64,000 bases of DNA from UBA2767 sp965228625 (GTDB lineage: Bacteria > Pseudomonadota > Alphaproteobacteria > Rhizobiales > Methyloligellaceae), in contig OZ245829.1 in assembly GCA_965228625.1 (NCBI GenBank), positions 3,348,001 through 3,412,000 of the forward strand. Direction: 5' to 3'. Positions 28,417-36,026 of the stretch are shown here, in pieces. The position numbers and the translations under genes are program-made. The notes beneath the pieces were generated by a model. The model searched no databases. It worked only from the letters and a program-made list of their open reading frames with translations, and had not been told where the DNA came from. How positions within the stretch are numbered: position 1 is the first letter of the stretch; every line of letters begins with the position of its first letter.

Positions 28417-29029
28417 TCGGGCCGCGTTGCAAAGCTCCCAGATCTTGCAGGTGCTTCTGCAACGCATCGACGATCTCCGCGACGATGACTTCATGCGGCA
28501 CATCGCGGCTCACGACCGTTATATCGGCGCTGGCATAGACTGGATAGCGCTCATCCATCAAGCGCTGCATGACAGCCTGCGGGTTCTCCGTCTTGAGGAG
28601 CGGCCTGTGATCGCGCCGCACCACCCGTTCCATCAGCACCTTGAGATCGGCCTTGAGCCAGACGGAGATGCCCACCTCGGAGATCAGGTCGCGGGTGCTT
28701 TCGTCCATGTAGGCACCACCTCCGGTGGCAAGAACCTGGGGGCCATCGCCGAGGAGGCGCGCAATCACGCGCCGCTCGCCATTGCGGAAATAGGCCTCGC
28801 CATGGTCGGCAAATATCTCCGATATGCTTTTGCCGGCGGCGCTCTCGATCTCTGTGTCGGCGTCCACGAACTTCAGGCCGAGCCGCGTCGCGACGCGCCG
28901 CCCGACAGCCGTTTTGCCGGCGCCCATCAAGCCGATCAGCACGATGCTCCTGGTGCCCAGCGCATCTTTCGTCGCCTTGAGCCGTGTTTCGTTCTCGGTG
29001 CGTTTTCGCCCCTGGGTTCTCGGCGGCAT
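28409..29029 (-). CDS. aroK: Shikimate kinase
   Basis: 206-aa kinase phosphorylating shikimate at the 3-hydroxyl. The P-loop GLMGAGKT is at residues 33-40 and the substrate-binding DADTEIE and GGGAYM motifs are present. The N-terminus has about 25 extra basic residues, as in many alphaproteobacterial AroK proteins. The ATG at 29029 has AAGGGATGG upstream; longer starts are open but unsupported. First gene of an aroK-aroB-CNNM unit, divergent from the small membrane-protein gene and xerD. Confidence 0.93.
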   Translation of the reverse strand: MPPRTQGRKRTENETRLKATKDALGTRSIVLIGLMGAGKTAVGRRVATRLGLKFVDADTEIESAAGKSISEIFADHGEAYFRNGERRVIARLLGDGPQVLATGGGAYMDESTRDLISEVGISVWLKADLKVLMERVVRRDHRPLLKTENPQAVMQRLMDERYPVYASADITVVSRDVPHEVIVAEIVDALQKHLQDLGALQRGPSE

Positions 29030-29245
29030 TCCATCCCTTCTTCGTCTGTCCGGCCCTTTTTTGCGCAATCCATGGTGGTGCGGGTTGCAACCGTGCCGCA
29101 ACGTCTTTTACCTTGCCGCGTGGAGGAAACCTCTCGCGCAACTGTGAAACGCCCTGCGGCGGGGATTGTCTAACCGGACACCCGATTATGTGGTATCCGG
29201 GGCGCTCGGAAACAATCGTGAATCTTCAGCATTGAAAAACGATAA

Positions 29246-29392
29246 ATGCCCAGCCTGTTCAGATTCCTTTTCGTACTGATGATTCTCGGGGGCATTACCG
29301 GCGGCGGTCTGTACGTTCTTGCCACCTACTTCGAGCCGGACACGAAGGAGATCAGCAAGCCGTTGCGCAATGTCAAGTTGAAGGACAACTGA
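29246..29392 (+). CDS. Small single-pass membrane protein (48 aa)
   Basis: 48-aa product: MPSLFRFLFVLMILGGITGG begins it, and one membrane helix spans about residues 5-29, followed by a short charged tail ending KLKDN. Comparable short proteins of this layout (FRFLFVL, GG, YVLATYFEP) are, to my knowledge, found between aroK and xerD in other Rhizobiales, which supports it as a real gene. No function is known. Its position 51 bases before xerD suggests co-transcription. Confidence 0.65.
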   Translation: MPSLFRFLFVLMILGGITGGGLYVLATYFEPDTKEISKPLRNVKLKDN

Positions 29393-29443
29393 CCGACCGA
29401 CGGAATTCTCCCCTCCGCTCGTTCCAAGCAACGAGGCGCCAGA

Positions 29444-30409
29444 ATGAGCAAATCCAGCATGGAACGATCAGTCCCGGCCCTGCGCTATCTCGACGGCTTT
29501 CTCGAGATGCTGAGCGCCGAACGGGGCGCGGCGGCGAATACGCTTGAAGCCTATAGACGCGATTTGGGCGACTTTCTTTCCGGTCTGCATGACGCGGGAC
29601 GAGACGCGGGAAGCGCCACATCAGACGATATCCTGTCCTATCTCCAGACGCTGTCCGGGCGCGGGCTGGCCGCTTCATCCCAGGCGCGCAAACTCTCCGC
29701 GATGCGGCAGTTCTTCCGCTTCCTCTACGCCGAAGGACTGCGCAACGACGATCCCGCGGCATCGATCGAGAGTCCGAAGCCGGCCCGCGCCCTGCCGAAA
29801 ATCCTCAGCGTCGACGACGTGGACGTGCTGCTCGAGACGGCGAAACGCCGCGCTGAAACAGCATCCGGGCCGCGGCGGCTGAAAGCGCTGCGGCTGCATT
29901 GTCTGATGGAAATCCTCTACGCGTCCGGCCTGCGGGTCAGTGAGCTCGTCTCTCTGCCGCGCCGCGCGTTCAGACAGGGTGAAAGGGTCGTTCTGGTGCG
30001 CGGGAAGGGCGGGCGCGAGCGTGTCGTTCCGCTGACCGACAAAGCGATCGCCGCTCACAACGCCTATGCCGTCGCGCTCGCTGAGGCCGGCGGGCGGGCC
30101 GCGGCGTCCAACTGGCTGTTCCCCTCGCGCGCCCGGCAGGGATATCTGACGCGCCAGCGCTTCACGCAGGAGCTCAAGGACCTCGCGCGCGATGCGGGGC
30201 TCGACCCCAAGTCGGTTTCACCGCACGTGCTGCGGCACGCCTTTGCCAGCCATTTGCTCGAGCGCGGCGCCGATCTGAAATCAGTCCAGCAGCTATTGGG
30301 CCATGCCGACATTTCAACCACGCAAATCTATACGCACGTGCTCGAGGAGAGATTGCGCACGCTGGTGAAACAGCATCATCCGCTGGCGCGCGAGGGAAGC
30401 CGCCGCTAA
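29444..30409 (+). CDS. xerD: Site-specific tyrosine recombinase XerD
   Basis: 321-aa tyrosine recombinase that resolves chromosome dimers at dif with XerC. The N-terminal SAM-like domain covers about residues 10-100. The catalytic residues are all seen: Arg164 (SGLRVSEL), Lys188 (RGKGGRERVVP), His261 and Arg264 (HVLRHAFASHLL), His287 (LLGHADISTTQIYTH) and nucleophile Tyr296. It sits at the standard Rhizobiales position next to aroK and accA, which favours a housekeeping role rather than a phage integrase. Confidence 0.94.
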   Translation: MSKSSMERSVPALRYLDGFLEMLSAERGAAANTLEAYRRDLGDFLSGLHDAGRDAGSATSDDILSYLQTLSGRGLAASSQARKLSAMRQFFRFLYAEGLRNDDPAASIESPKPARALPKILSVDDVDVLLETAKRRAETASGPRRLKALRLHCLMEILYASGLRVSELVSLPRRAFRQGERVVLVRGKGGRERVVPLTDKAIAAHNAYAVALAEAGGRAAASNWLFPSRARQGYLTRQRFTQELKDLARDAGLDPKSVSPHVLRHAFASHLLERGADLKSVQQLLGHADISTTQIYTHVLEERLRTLVKQHHPLAREGSRR

Positions 30410-30550
30410 TTGTCGCGGGGCTCGAATGTTGTGCAAATTTGCGATAACCACACCCGCATTGTCTTGTCACGGAAGTGCCGCAATCGGATTATGACTACCG
30501 TTTGCGATTGGCGTACCTATATTGACTGGTACGAGTTAAGAGGCTGAAAA

Positions 30551-31513
30551 GTGGATATCATGCGTACATATCTCGATTTCGAGAAGACCATCGCCGAGAT
30601 CGAAAACAAGGTTGCGGAACTGCGTGCGCTCACCGGTGAAGGGGAGAGCGTCTCGATTTCAGACGAAATCGCGCGCCTTGAGGCCAAGGCGCATGATGCC
30701 CTTGAGTCCACCTATTCGAAACTCGATCCCTGGCAAAAAACGCAAGTCGCACGCCATCCCCAGCGCCCCCATTGCATGGACTACGTCGACTCGCTGCTCG
30801 AAGAATTCACGCCGCTCGCCGGCGACCGCTACTTTGCGGAAGATCATGCCCTTGTCGGCGGACTTGGACGGTTCCGTGGACGACCTGTCGTGGTTATCGG
30901 TCAGGAGAAGGGATCCGACACCGAGAGCAGGTTGAAGCACAATTTCGGAATGGCCCGGCCGGAAGGGTATCGAAAAGCCATCCGCCTCATGGAACTGGCG
31001 GACCGGTTCAACCTGCCGGTGATCTCCCTGGTGGATACCGCCGGCGCCTATCCCGGCATCGGAGCCGAGGAACGCGGACAGGCAGAGGCCATCGCGCGGT
31101 CGATCGAATGCTGCCTGAACCTGAAGGTGCCGCTTGTGGCGGCGGTGATCGGGGAAGGTGGTTCGGGCGGGGCCGTCGCCATCGCCACCGCCGACAGGGT
31201 GATCATGCTGGAGCACTCGATCTACACCGTGGCATCGCCGGAAGCGGCCGCGTCGATCCTGTGGCATGACTCGGCACGCGCCCAGGATGCGGCGAAGAAC
31301 ATGAAAATCACGGCGCAGGATCTCAATGAGTTCGGCGTCATCGACGATATCGTGCCGGAACCGATCGGCGGTGCGCATCGCGACCCGAAGCGCATGATTG
31401 CGGACTTGGGGGATTCACTGGCGTCGGCGCTTTCGGAGTTCGATGGCCTGACCGGCGAGGAAGTGCGGGCCGCGCGGCGCCGCAAGTATCTCGATATCGG
31501 CGAGAACCTCTAA
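30551..31513 (+). CDS. accA: Acetyl-CoA carboxylase carboxyltransferase subunit alpha
   Basis: 320-aa alpha subunit of the carboxyltransferase that makes malonyl-CoA with AccD. The family landmarks are present: YLDFEKTIAEIENKV, RYFAEDHALVGGLGRFRG, GQEKGSDTESRLKHNFGMARPEGYRKA, GEGGSGGAVAIATADRV and SPEAAASILWHDS. I choose GTG 30551 because AAGAGG is well spaced from it; ATG 30560 is a possible alternative. Probably monocistronic. Confidence 0.96.
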   Translation: MDIMRTYLDFEKTIAEIENKVAELRALTGEGESVSISDEIARLEAKAHDALESTYSKLDPWQKTQVARHPQRPHCMDYVDSLLEEFTPLAGDRYFAEDHALVGGLGRFRGRPVVVIGQEKGSDTESRLKHNFGMARPEGYRKAIRLMELADRFNLPVISLVDTAGAYPGIGAEERGQAEAIARSIECCLNLKVPLVAAVIGEGGSGGAVAIATADRVIMLEHSIYTVASPEAAASILWHDSARAQDAAKNMKITAQDLNEFGVIDDIVPEPIGGAHRDPKRMIADLGDSLASALSEFDGLTGEEVRAARRRKYLDIGENL

Positions 31514-31697
31514 AGCCTTTTCGATCAGACCTGAATCAATTCTGTTTCTCAGGCAGAATTCCGTGTATCGCCGGTTCGCGTGCGTGATCGGCGCGTTACG
31601 TCTCATTGACGTCAACTTTTCGGCCACATAACCATCGCAAGGATGGCGACAACGCCAATTGTGCAGGATCGGCCTTTGGCCTGACGGAGAGCCTCAC

Positions 31698-32333
31698 ATG
31701 AGCAAGAGCGACGCGATCGACCGGCCCGACATATCGATTTCCGGGGACACCAAGAAGAGCAGGTGGCAACGGTTTTTTCTTTATCCGACGGTCGCAGGAG
31801 CGCTGATCGGAGCCGTGCCGACCGGGCTCGACTACTACAAGGCTTTCGTTCACGACATCGACTTTCAGGACGTAAGGCACGCGGAAGAGCAGAGGCGCTT
31901 GTGGGTGAAGAATTTCGCCTGCGCGCAGGATATTTCCTATCAGCAGGTCAAAACCGAGAAGGAAATCCTTGTCCAGGTCGGGGCTTGCGCCAACGGCGAC
32001 GTGCTGATCGAGGTCGTTCCGCCGAAGGGCAACCGCGTTCTGGAGTGGATATCGCTGGAGCGCCTGCAGACGGCGTCCGCGGTCTCGGGCCTTTCCTTCA
32101 TCGGCCGCGCCAATGCGGCGATTGCGTCACGCGCGCCGGAAGCGCGGCAGAACCGGACGGGACGCCTAGTCGCCCAGGGGAACACGAGCATCAAGTGCCA
32201 GAAAATGCACGGCCAGACCAAAATCATCCGGATCGTGCAGGAAGGCAGCAAGTGCTTTCGCGAGGAAATCTCGGTGATGAAAGGGGCCGTGTTGAGCCGC
32301 AAACCGGTGTCTTGCTCGGCGTCATGCGGCTGA
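31698..32333 (+). CDS. Hypothetical membrane-anchored protein
   Basis: 211-aa protein of unknown function. A polar N-terminus (about residues 1-25) is followed by one hydrophobic segment (RFFLYPTVAGALIGAVPTGL, about 26-45), then a soluble domain of about 165 residues. The soluble part has five cysteines: one at FACAQDI, one in GACANGD, one in SIKCQKM, one in GSKCFREE and a CSASCG end; such a set could form disulfides if the domain is periplasmic. GGAGAG precedes the ATG. No family is recognised. Confidence 0.7.
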   Translation: MSKSDAIDRPDISISGDTKKSRWQRFFLYPTVAGALIGAVPTGLDYYKAFVHDIDFQDVRHAEEQRRLWVKNFACAQDISYQQVKTEKEILVQVGACANGDVLIEVVPPKGNRVLEWISLERLQTASAVSGLSFIGRANAAIASRAPEARQNRTGRLVAQGNTSIKCQKMHGQTKIIRIVQEGSKCFREEISVMKGAVLSRKPVSCSASCG

Positions 32334-32619
32334 TCGCCTCAGCCGAATTGGTCCGTGCATGTCTGTCGCGCCGACGGAATCCCCGATTCCCCGAACCGAA
32401 ACGGTGGAAAGCGTGTGGATTGCACGCGCGAATCGACGCGAAATCCTGTTAACCTTGCCCCGGAAATGACCAGATTTTGGCCAAATCTGGCCGTTGCGCT
32501 CACTATAATTTGGGTTGCATGTGAGTCGGGTTGGGCCTCACAAAACGTTTCGCGTTACGGTAACTTCGTATTAACCTGTGCTATTGGATGGTAGCTGCGT
32601 GCTGTAAGGGGCACTACGT

Positions 32620-33597
32620 ATGGATCTATCCATTAAACGATCAGTCCTGATCGCGACGGCGGCGGTCGGCGTGACACTTGCTGGATGCAGCCAGGTTGTC
32701 CCACCGCATCTCAAACCGATTCCGCCGGAAGCGAAAGCCTTGCTCGCGCAAAAGAACATGCGTGAGGACGCTCCTATTTTCGTCCGGATTTTCAAGGAAG
32801 AGAACGAGCTTGAGATCTGGAAGGCCAAGGACGATGGCCGCTTCCACCATTTCAAGACCTATCCGATCTGCAGCTGGTCCGGAAAGCTCGGTCCGAAAAA
32901 GAAACAGGGTGACAAGCAGGCGCCGGAAGGCTTCTACAGGGTCTCCGCCCGGCAGATGAACCCCAACAGCGCGTTTCACCTGTCGTTCAACCTCGGTTAC
33001 CCGAACGCCTTCGATAAATCCCACAAACGCACCGGCAACTATCTGATGGTCCACGGAGACTGCAAGTCGGCCGGTTGTTATGCGATGACGGATGCGCTGA
33101 TGGAGGAAATCTACGCGTTCGCGCGTGAGGCCTTTGCCGGCGGCCAGAAGGCATTCGATGTTCACGCCTATCCGTTCCGCATGACCCCTGAGAACATGCG
33201 ACGGCACAGCAAGAACAAGCACTATGCGTTCTGGCGCAACAATCTCTATCAGGGATACAACGACTTCAAGCGGACGAAACTGCCGCCGACGGTGGACGTC
33301 TGCGAACGTCGTTATCTGGTGAATGTCAGCTTCACGAACGGACAGAAGCCGGACGATCCCGCGGCGGCATGCCCGACCTACCAGCGTCTGCCGGTCGAGC
33401 AGATTCCGCGTCCGCCGATGTTCCAGGAAGCGAAGCGCAAGGCGCCCATGTCGACCGCTCCGCAGGAGCAGGTTTCATCTTCACCGACACCAGGTGCTGA
33501 AGCGTCTCTGACGAGCGGGTCCACCTTCGGATTTGCGCCACCAAAACCCTCGGTTGCCGGTTTCGCGTTCCGACTCAATTCGACGCTCAGCCGCTAA
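32620..33597 (+). CDS. L,D-transpeptidase family lipoprotein (YkuD/YafK type)
   Basis: 325-aa envelope protein. The N-terminus is a lipoprotein signal ending in the lipobox LAGC (Cys23). The YkuD active-site motif appears as MVHGDCKSAGCYAMTD (about residues 144-159), with the catalytic Cys in SAGC. The fold resembles the YafK/DpaA group, which cleaves or forms links between peptidoglycan and lipoproteins. The C-terminal 80 residues are Pro/Ser-rich and probably disordered. About 285 bases precede it without another gene. Confidence 0.9.
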   Translation: MDLSIKRSVLIATAAVGVTLAGCSQVVPPHLKPIPPEAKALLAQKNMREDAPIFVRIFKEENELEIWKAKDDGRFHHFKTYPICSWSGKLGPKKKQGDKQAPEGFYRVSARQMNPNSAFHLSFNLGYPNAFDKSHKRTGNYLMVHGDCKSAGCYAMTDALMEEIYAFAREAFAGGQKAFDVHAYPFRMTPENMRRHSKNKHYAFWRNNLYQGYNDFKRTKLPPTVDVCERRYLVNVSFTNGQKPDDPAAACPTYQRLPVEQIPRPPMFQEAKRKAPMSTAPQEQVSSSPTPGAEASLTSGSTFGFAPPKPSVAGFAFRLNSTLSR

Positions 33598-33686
33598 ATC
33601 CAACTCAGACTTAGACAGCGGTCTTGAACTGCGGCCGTTTCAGGGCGCGTGATACAACCGCGTGCGTCGCGAACACAGGGGTCCAG

Positions 33687-34109
33687 ATGACAGAACCAGT
33701 GATCCAACAGGACAGGCTTCGGCTCGGCCTGTTCCTGCTGAGAATTTCGACCGGGATCTTCTTCCTGCTCTGGTCGATCGACAAATTTGCCAACAGCGCG
33801 CATACGATCCGTGTGTTCGGGAAGTTCTACGGCATGGACATCTCGAGTGAGGTTTCGTTCGCGCTGGGTGCCGTTCAACTGTTGATTGTCCTTGCCTTCA
33901 TGGCGGGCCTGTTCCGGCCGTGGACAATCCTGGCGTTGCTCGCCATGCACACGGTTTCGGTCGGCTCCACGTGGTCCCACCTGATCTCACCCTTCGCCGA
34001 CGGGCCGGGGCTGGTGTTCTGGGCGGGTGTCCCGGTCTGGTTCGGACTGCTGTTGCTCTACCTGGTGCGCGACGCCGACACCATGGGAACGATCAGGCTC
34101 GGCCGCTAG
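33687..34109 (+). CDS. DoxX family membrane protein
   Basis: 140-aa four-helix membrane protein of the DoxX type (GLFLLRISTGIFFLLWSIDKF at the start, then three further helices to about residue 130). Members are linked to redox and sulfur metabolism or to membrane homeostasis; the role here is unknown. AGGGG precedes the ATG. The stop overlaps the convergent SLC13 gene by four bases. Confidence 0.85.
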   Translation: MTEPVIQQDRLRLGLFLLRISTGIFFLLWSIDKFANSAHTIRVFGKFYGMDISSEVSFALGAVQLLIVLAFMAGLFRPWTILALLAMHTVSVGSTWSHLISPFADGPGLVFWAGVPVWFGLLLLYLVRDADTMGTIRLGR

Positions 34110-35884
34110 AACGGCCAGACGATCAGCAGCATCGGCACGGAGACCGCGATGACGATGATCTCCAGCGGCAATCCCATGCGCCAGTAGTCACCGAATTTGT
34201 AGCCGCCCGGACCCATGATCAGCGTGTTGTTCTTGTGGCCGATCGGGGTCAGGAACGCGCATGAGGCGGCGATGGCGACCGCCATCAGGAACGGATCCGG
34301 ACTGACATTGAGGCGCTCCGCGATCGTCACCGCAACCGGCGCCGCGATCAGTGCCGTTGCCGTGTTGTTGAGCACATCGGACAGGGTCATCGTCACAACC
34401 ATCAGGATCAGAAGGACGATGGCGGGCGACGCGCCGCTCGACAGCGACACGATCGCGTCCGCGATCAGGGCCGTTCCGCCGGTCTCCTGAAGCGCGTTGC
34501 CGATCGGAATGAGGGAGGCGAGCAGGACGATGACCGGCCACTCAATGGTCGTGTAAATGTCGCGGATGGGAACGATGTTGAGCAGCGTCATCAGCACACA
34601 TGTGCCGGCGAGCGCGATTGGCAGATAAACGAGCTCAAAGCTGGCGAGCGCGATTGCAAGGGCGAAGATGCCGACCGCAAGCCACGCCGTGCGTCGCTTT
34701 ATGACCTGCAACCCGCGCTCCGCCAGCGGCAGGGCGCCGAGCCACTCGGTCACGTCGGCAAGCCGCTCGACGGAGCCATACAACAGCAGGATGTCGCCGG
34801 GTAGAATCTCGAGCCGACGGACCCGTTCACGGAACTTCTTTCCCTGGCGCGACACGCCCAGGAGCGTGACCCCGTGCCGGTAAAGCAGCCGGACGTCATG
34901 CGCCGAACGCCGGGCGATCCGGGAGTTCTCGGGAACGACGACCTCGATCAGACCGGTATCGGCGGTCCTGACAAGCCCGTCGTGTTTCTCCTGTCCGACA
35001 TACTCAAGCTCGAGCGCCCCAACGAGTTCCTCAAGCGCGCCCGGATCGGCTTCGACGACGAAGGTGTCGCCCTGGCGAACGGTCTCGCGGCGCGCCTGGC
35101 CCGGCAGGCGTTTTCCCCTGCGGATGAGACCGAGCACGGCCGCGCCCGCCTCGTCGACGACCGCGTCCAGGTCGCGCACCCGCTTGCCGATCGTGGAGGA
35201 CCCCTTCTTGACGCGCACTTCCGAGATGTACTCGTCAATGTCAAACAGCTCCGCGGGCGTGTCCTGCTCGCCGCGGGCCGCCGGGATCAGCCGCCAGCCG
35301 ATGAGCGCCACGAAAAGGACGCCCGCCGTCGCGGCGACGATGCCGACGGGAGCGAAATCGAACATCTTGAACGACGCGCCGAGCTCCTGTTCGCGAAAGC
35401 TGGCGATGATGATATTGGGCGGCGTCCCGATCAGCGTGACAAGACCGCCGAGAATCGTGGCGAACGACAGGGGCATCAGCGTGAGCGCCGGGGATCGTTC
35501 CGCCTTGGCGGCGGCCTGCAGATCGACGGGCATGAGCAATGCCAGCGCTCCGACATTGTTCATGACCGCGGACAGTGCGGCGCCGACGCCCGACATGATG
35601 CCGATATGCGCGGAGATCGACCGGGTACTGTCGATCACATGGCGCGCGACGACCTCGATGGCGCCGGAATTCACCAGGCCACGGCTGACGACAAGCACCA
35701 GAGCGATGATGATGACCGCGGGATGCCCGAAACCGGCGAAGGCTTCCTGTTGTTCGACGACCCCGAGGACAACGGCAATGACCAGAGCCGCGAAAGCGAC
35801 CACGTCATAGCGGATGCGCCCCCAAAGCAGCAGCGCGAACACCACTGCGAGCAGCGCAAACAGAGTGATCTGATCGGTCGTCAT
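34106..35884 (-). CDS. SLC13 (DASS) family permease with TrkA-C domains
   Basis: 592-aa secondary transporter. The layout is six or so membrane helices (about residues 1-185), two TrkA-C regulatory domains in a cytosolic insertion (about 200-375), then a second helical half (about 395-592). The motif GTPPNIIIASF and the second-half DVLNNTATALIAAP match the DASS/ArsB-like ion transporter fold. Substrates in the family include sulfate and dicarboxylates. The ATG at 35884 follows GGAG; a longer frame is open upstream. Confidence 0.9.
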   Translation of the reverse strand: MTTDQITLFALLAVVFALLLWGRIRYDVVAFAALVIAVVLGVVEQQEAFAGFGHPAVIIIALVLVVSRGLVNSGAIEVVARHVIDSTRSISAHIGIMSGVGAALSAVMNNVGALALLMPVDLQAAAKAERSPALTLMPLSFATILGGLVTLIGTPPNIIIASFREQELGASFKMFDFAPVGIVAATAGVLFVALIGWRLIPAARGEQDTPAELFDIDEYISEVRVKKGSSTIGKRVRDLDAVVDEAGAAVLGLIRRGKRLPGQARRETVRQGDTFVVEADPGALEELVGALELEYVGQEKHDGLVRTADTGLIEVVVPENSRIARRSAHDVRLLYRHGVTLLGVSRQGKKFRERVRRLEILPGDILLLYGSVERLADVTEWLGALPLAERGLQVIKRRTAWLAVGIFALAIALASFELVYLPIALAGTCVLMTLLNIVPIRDIYTTIEWPVIVLLASLIPIGNALQETGGTALIADAIVSLSSGASPAIVLLILMVVTMTLSDVLNNTATALIAAPVAVTIAERLNVSPDPFLMAVAIAASCAFLTPIGHKNNTLIMGPGGYKFGDYWRMGLPLEIIVIAVSVPMLLIVWPF

Positions 35885-36026
35885 GCGTGCACTCCGTCCG
35901 TGAAACGCGCTTTCGAATAGCCGCAACCGCGGCGCCGATCCAGCCTTTCGGCGCGCCTGCTGCGAGCCGCTGGTGGATACCGCGGCTATCCGTCCGCTGC
36001 ATGCGAAACGCTATATGGGGGGCAAA

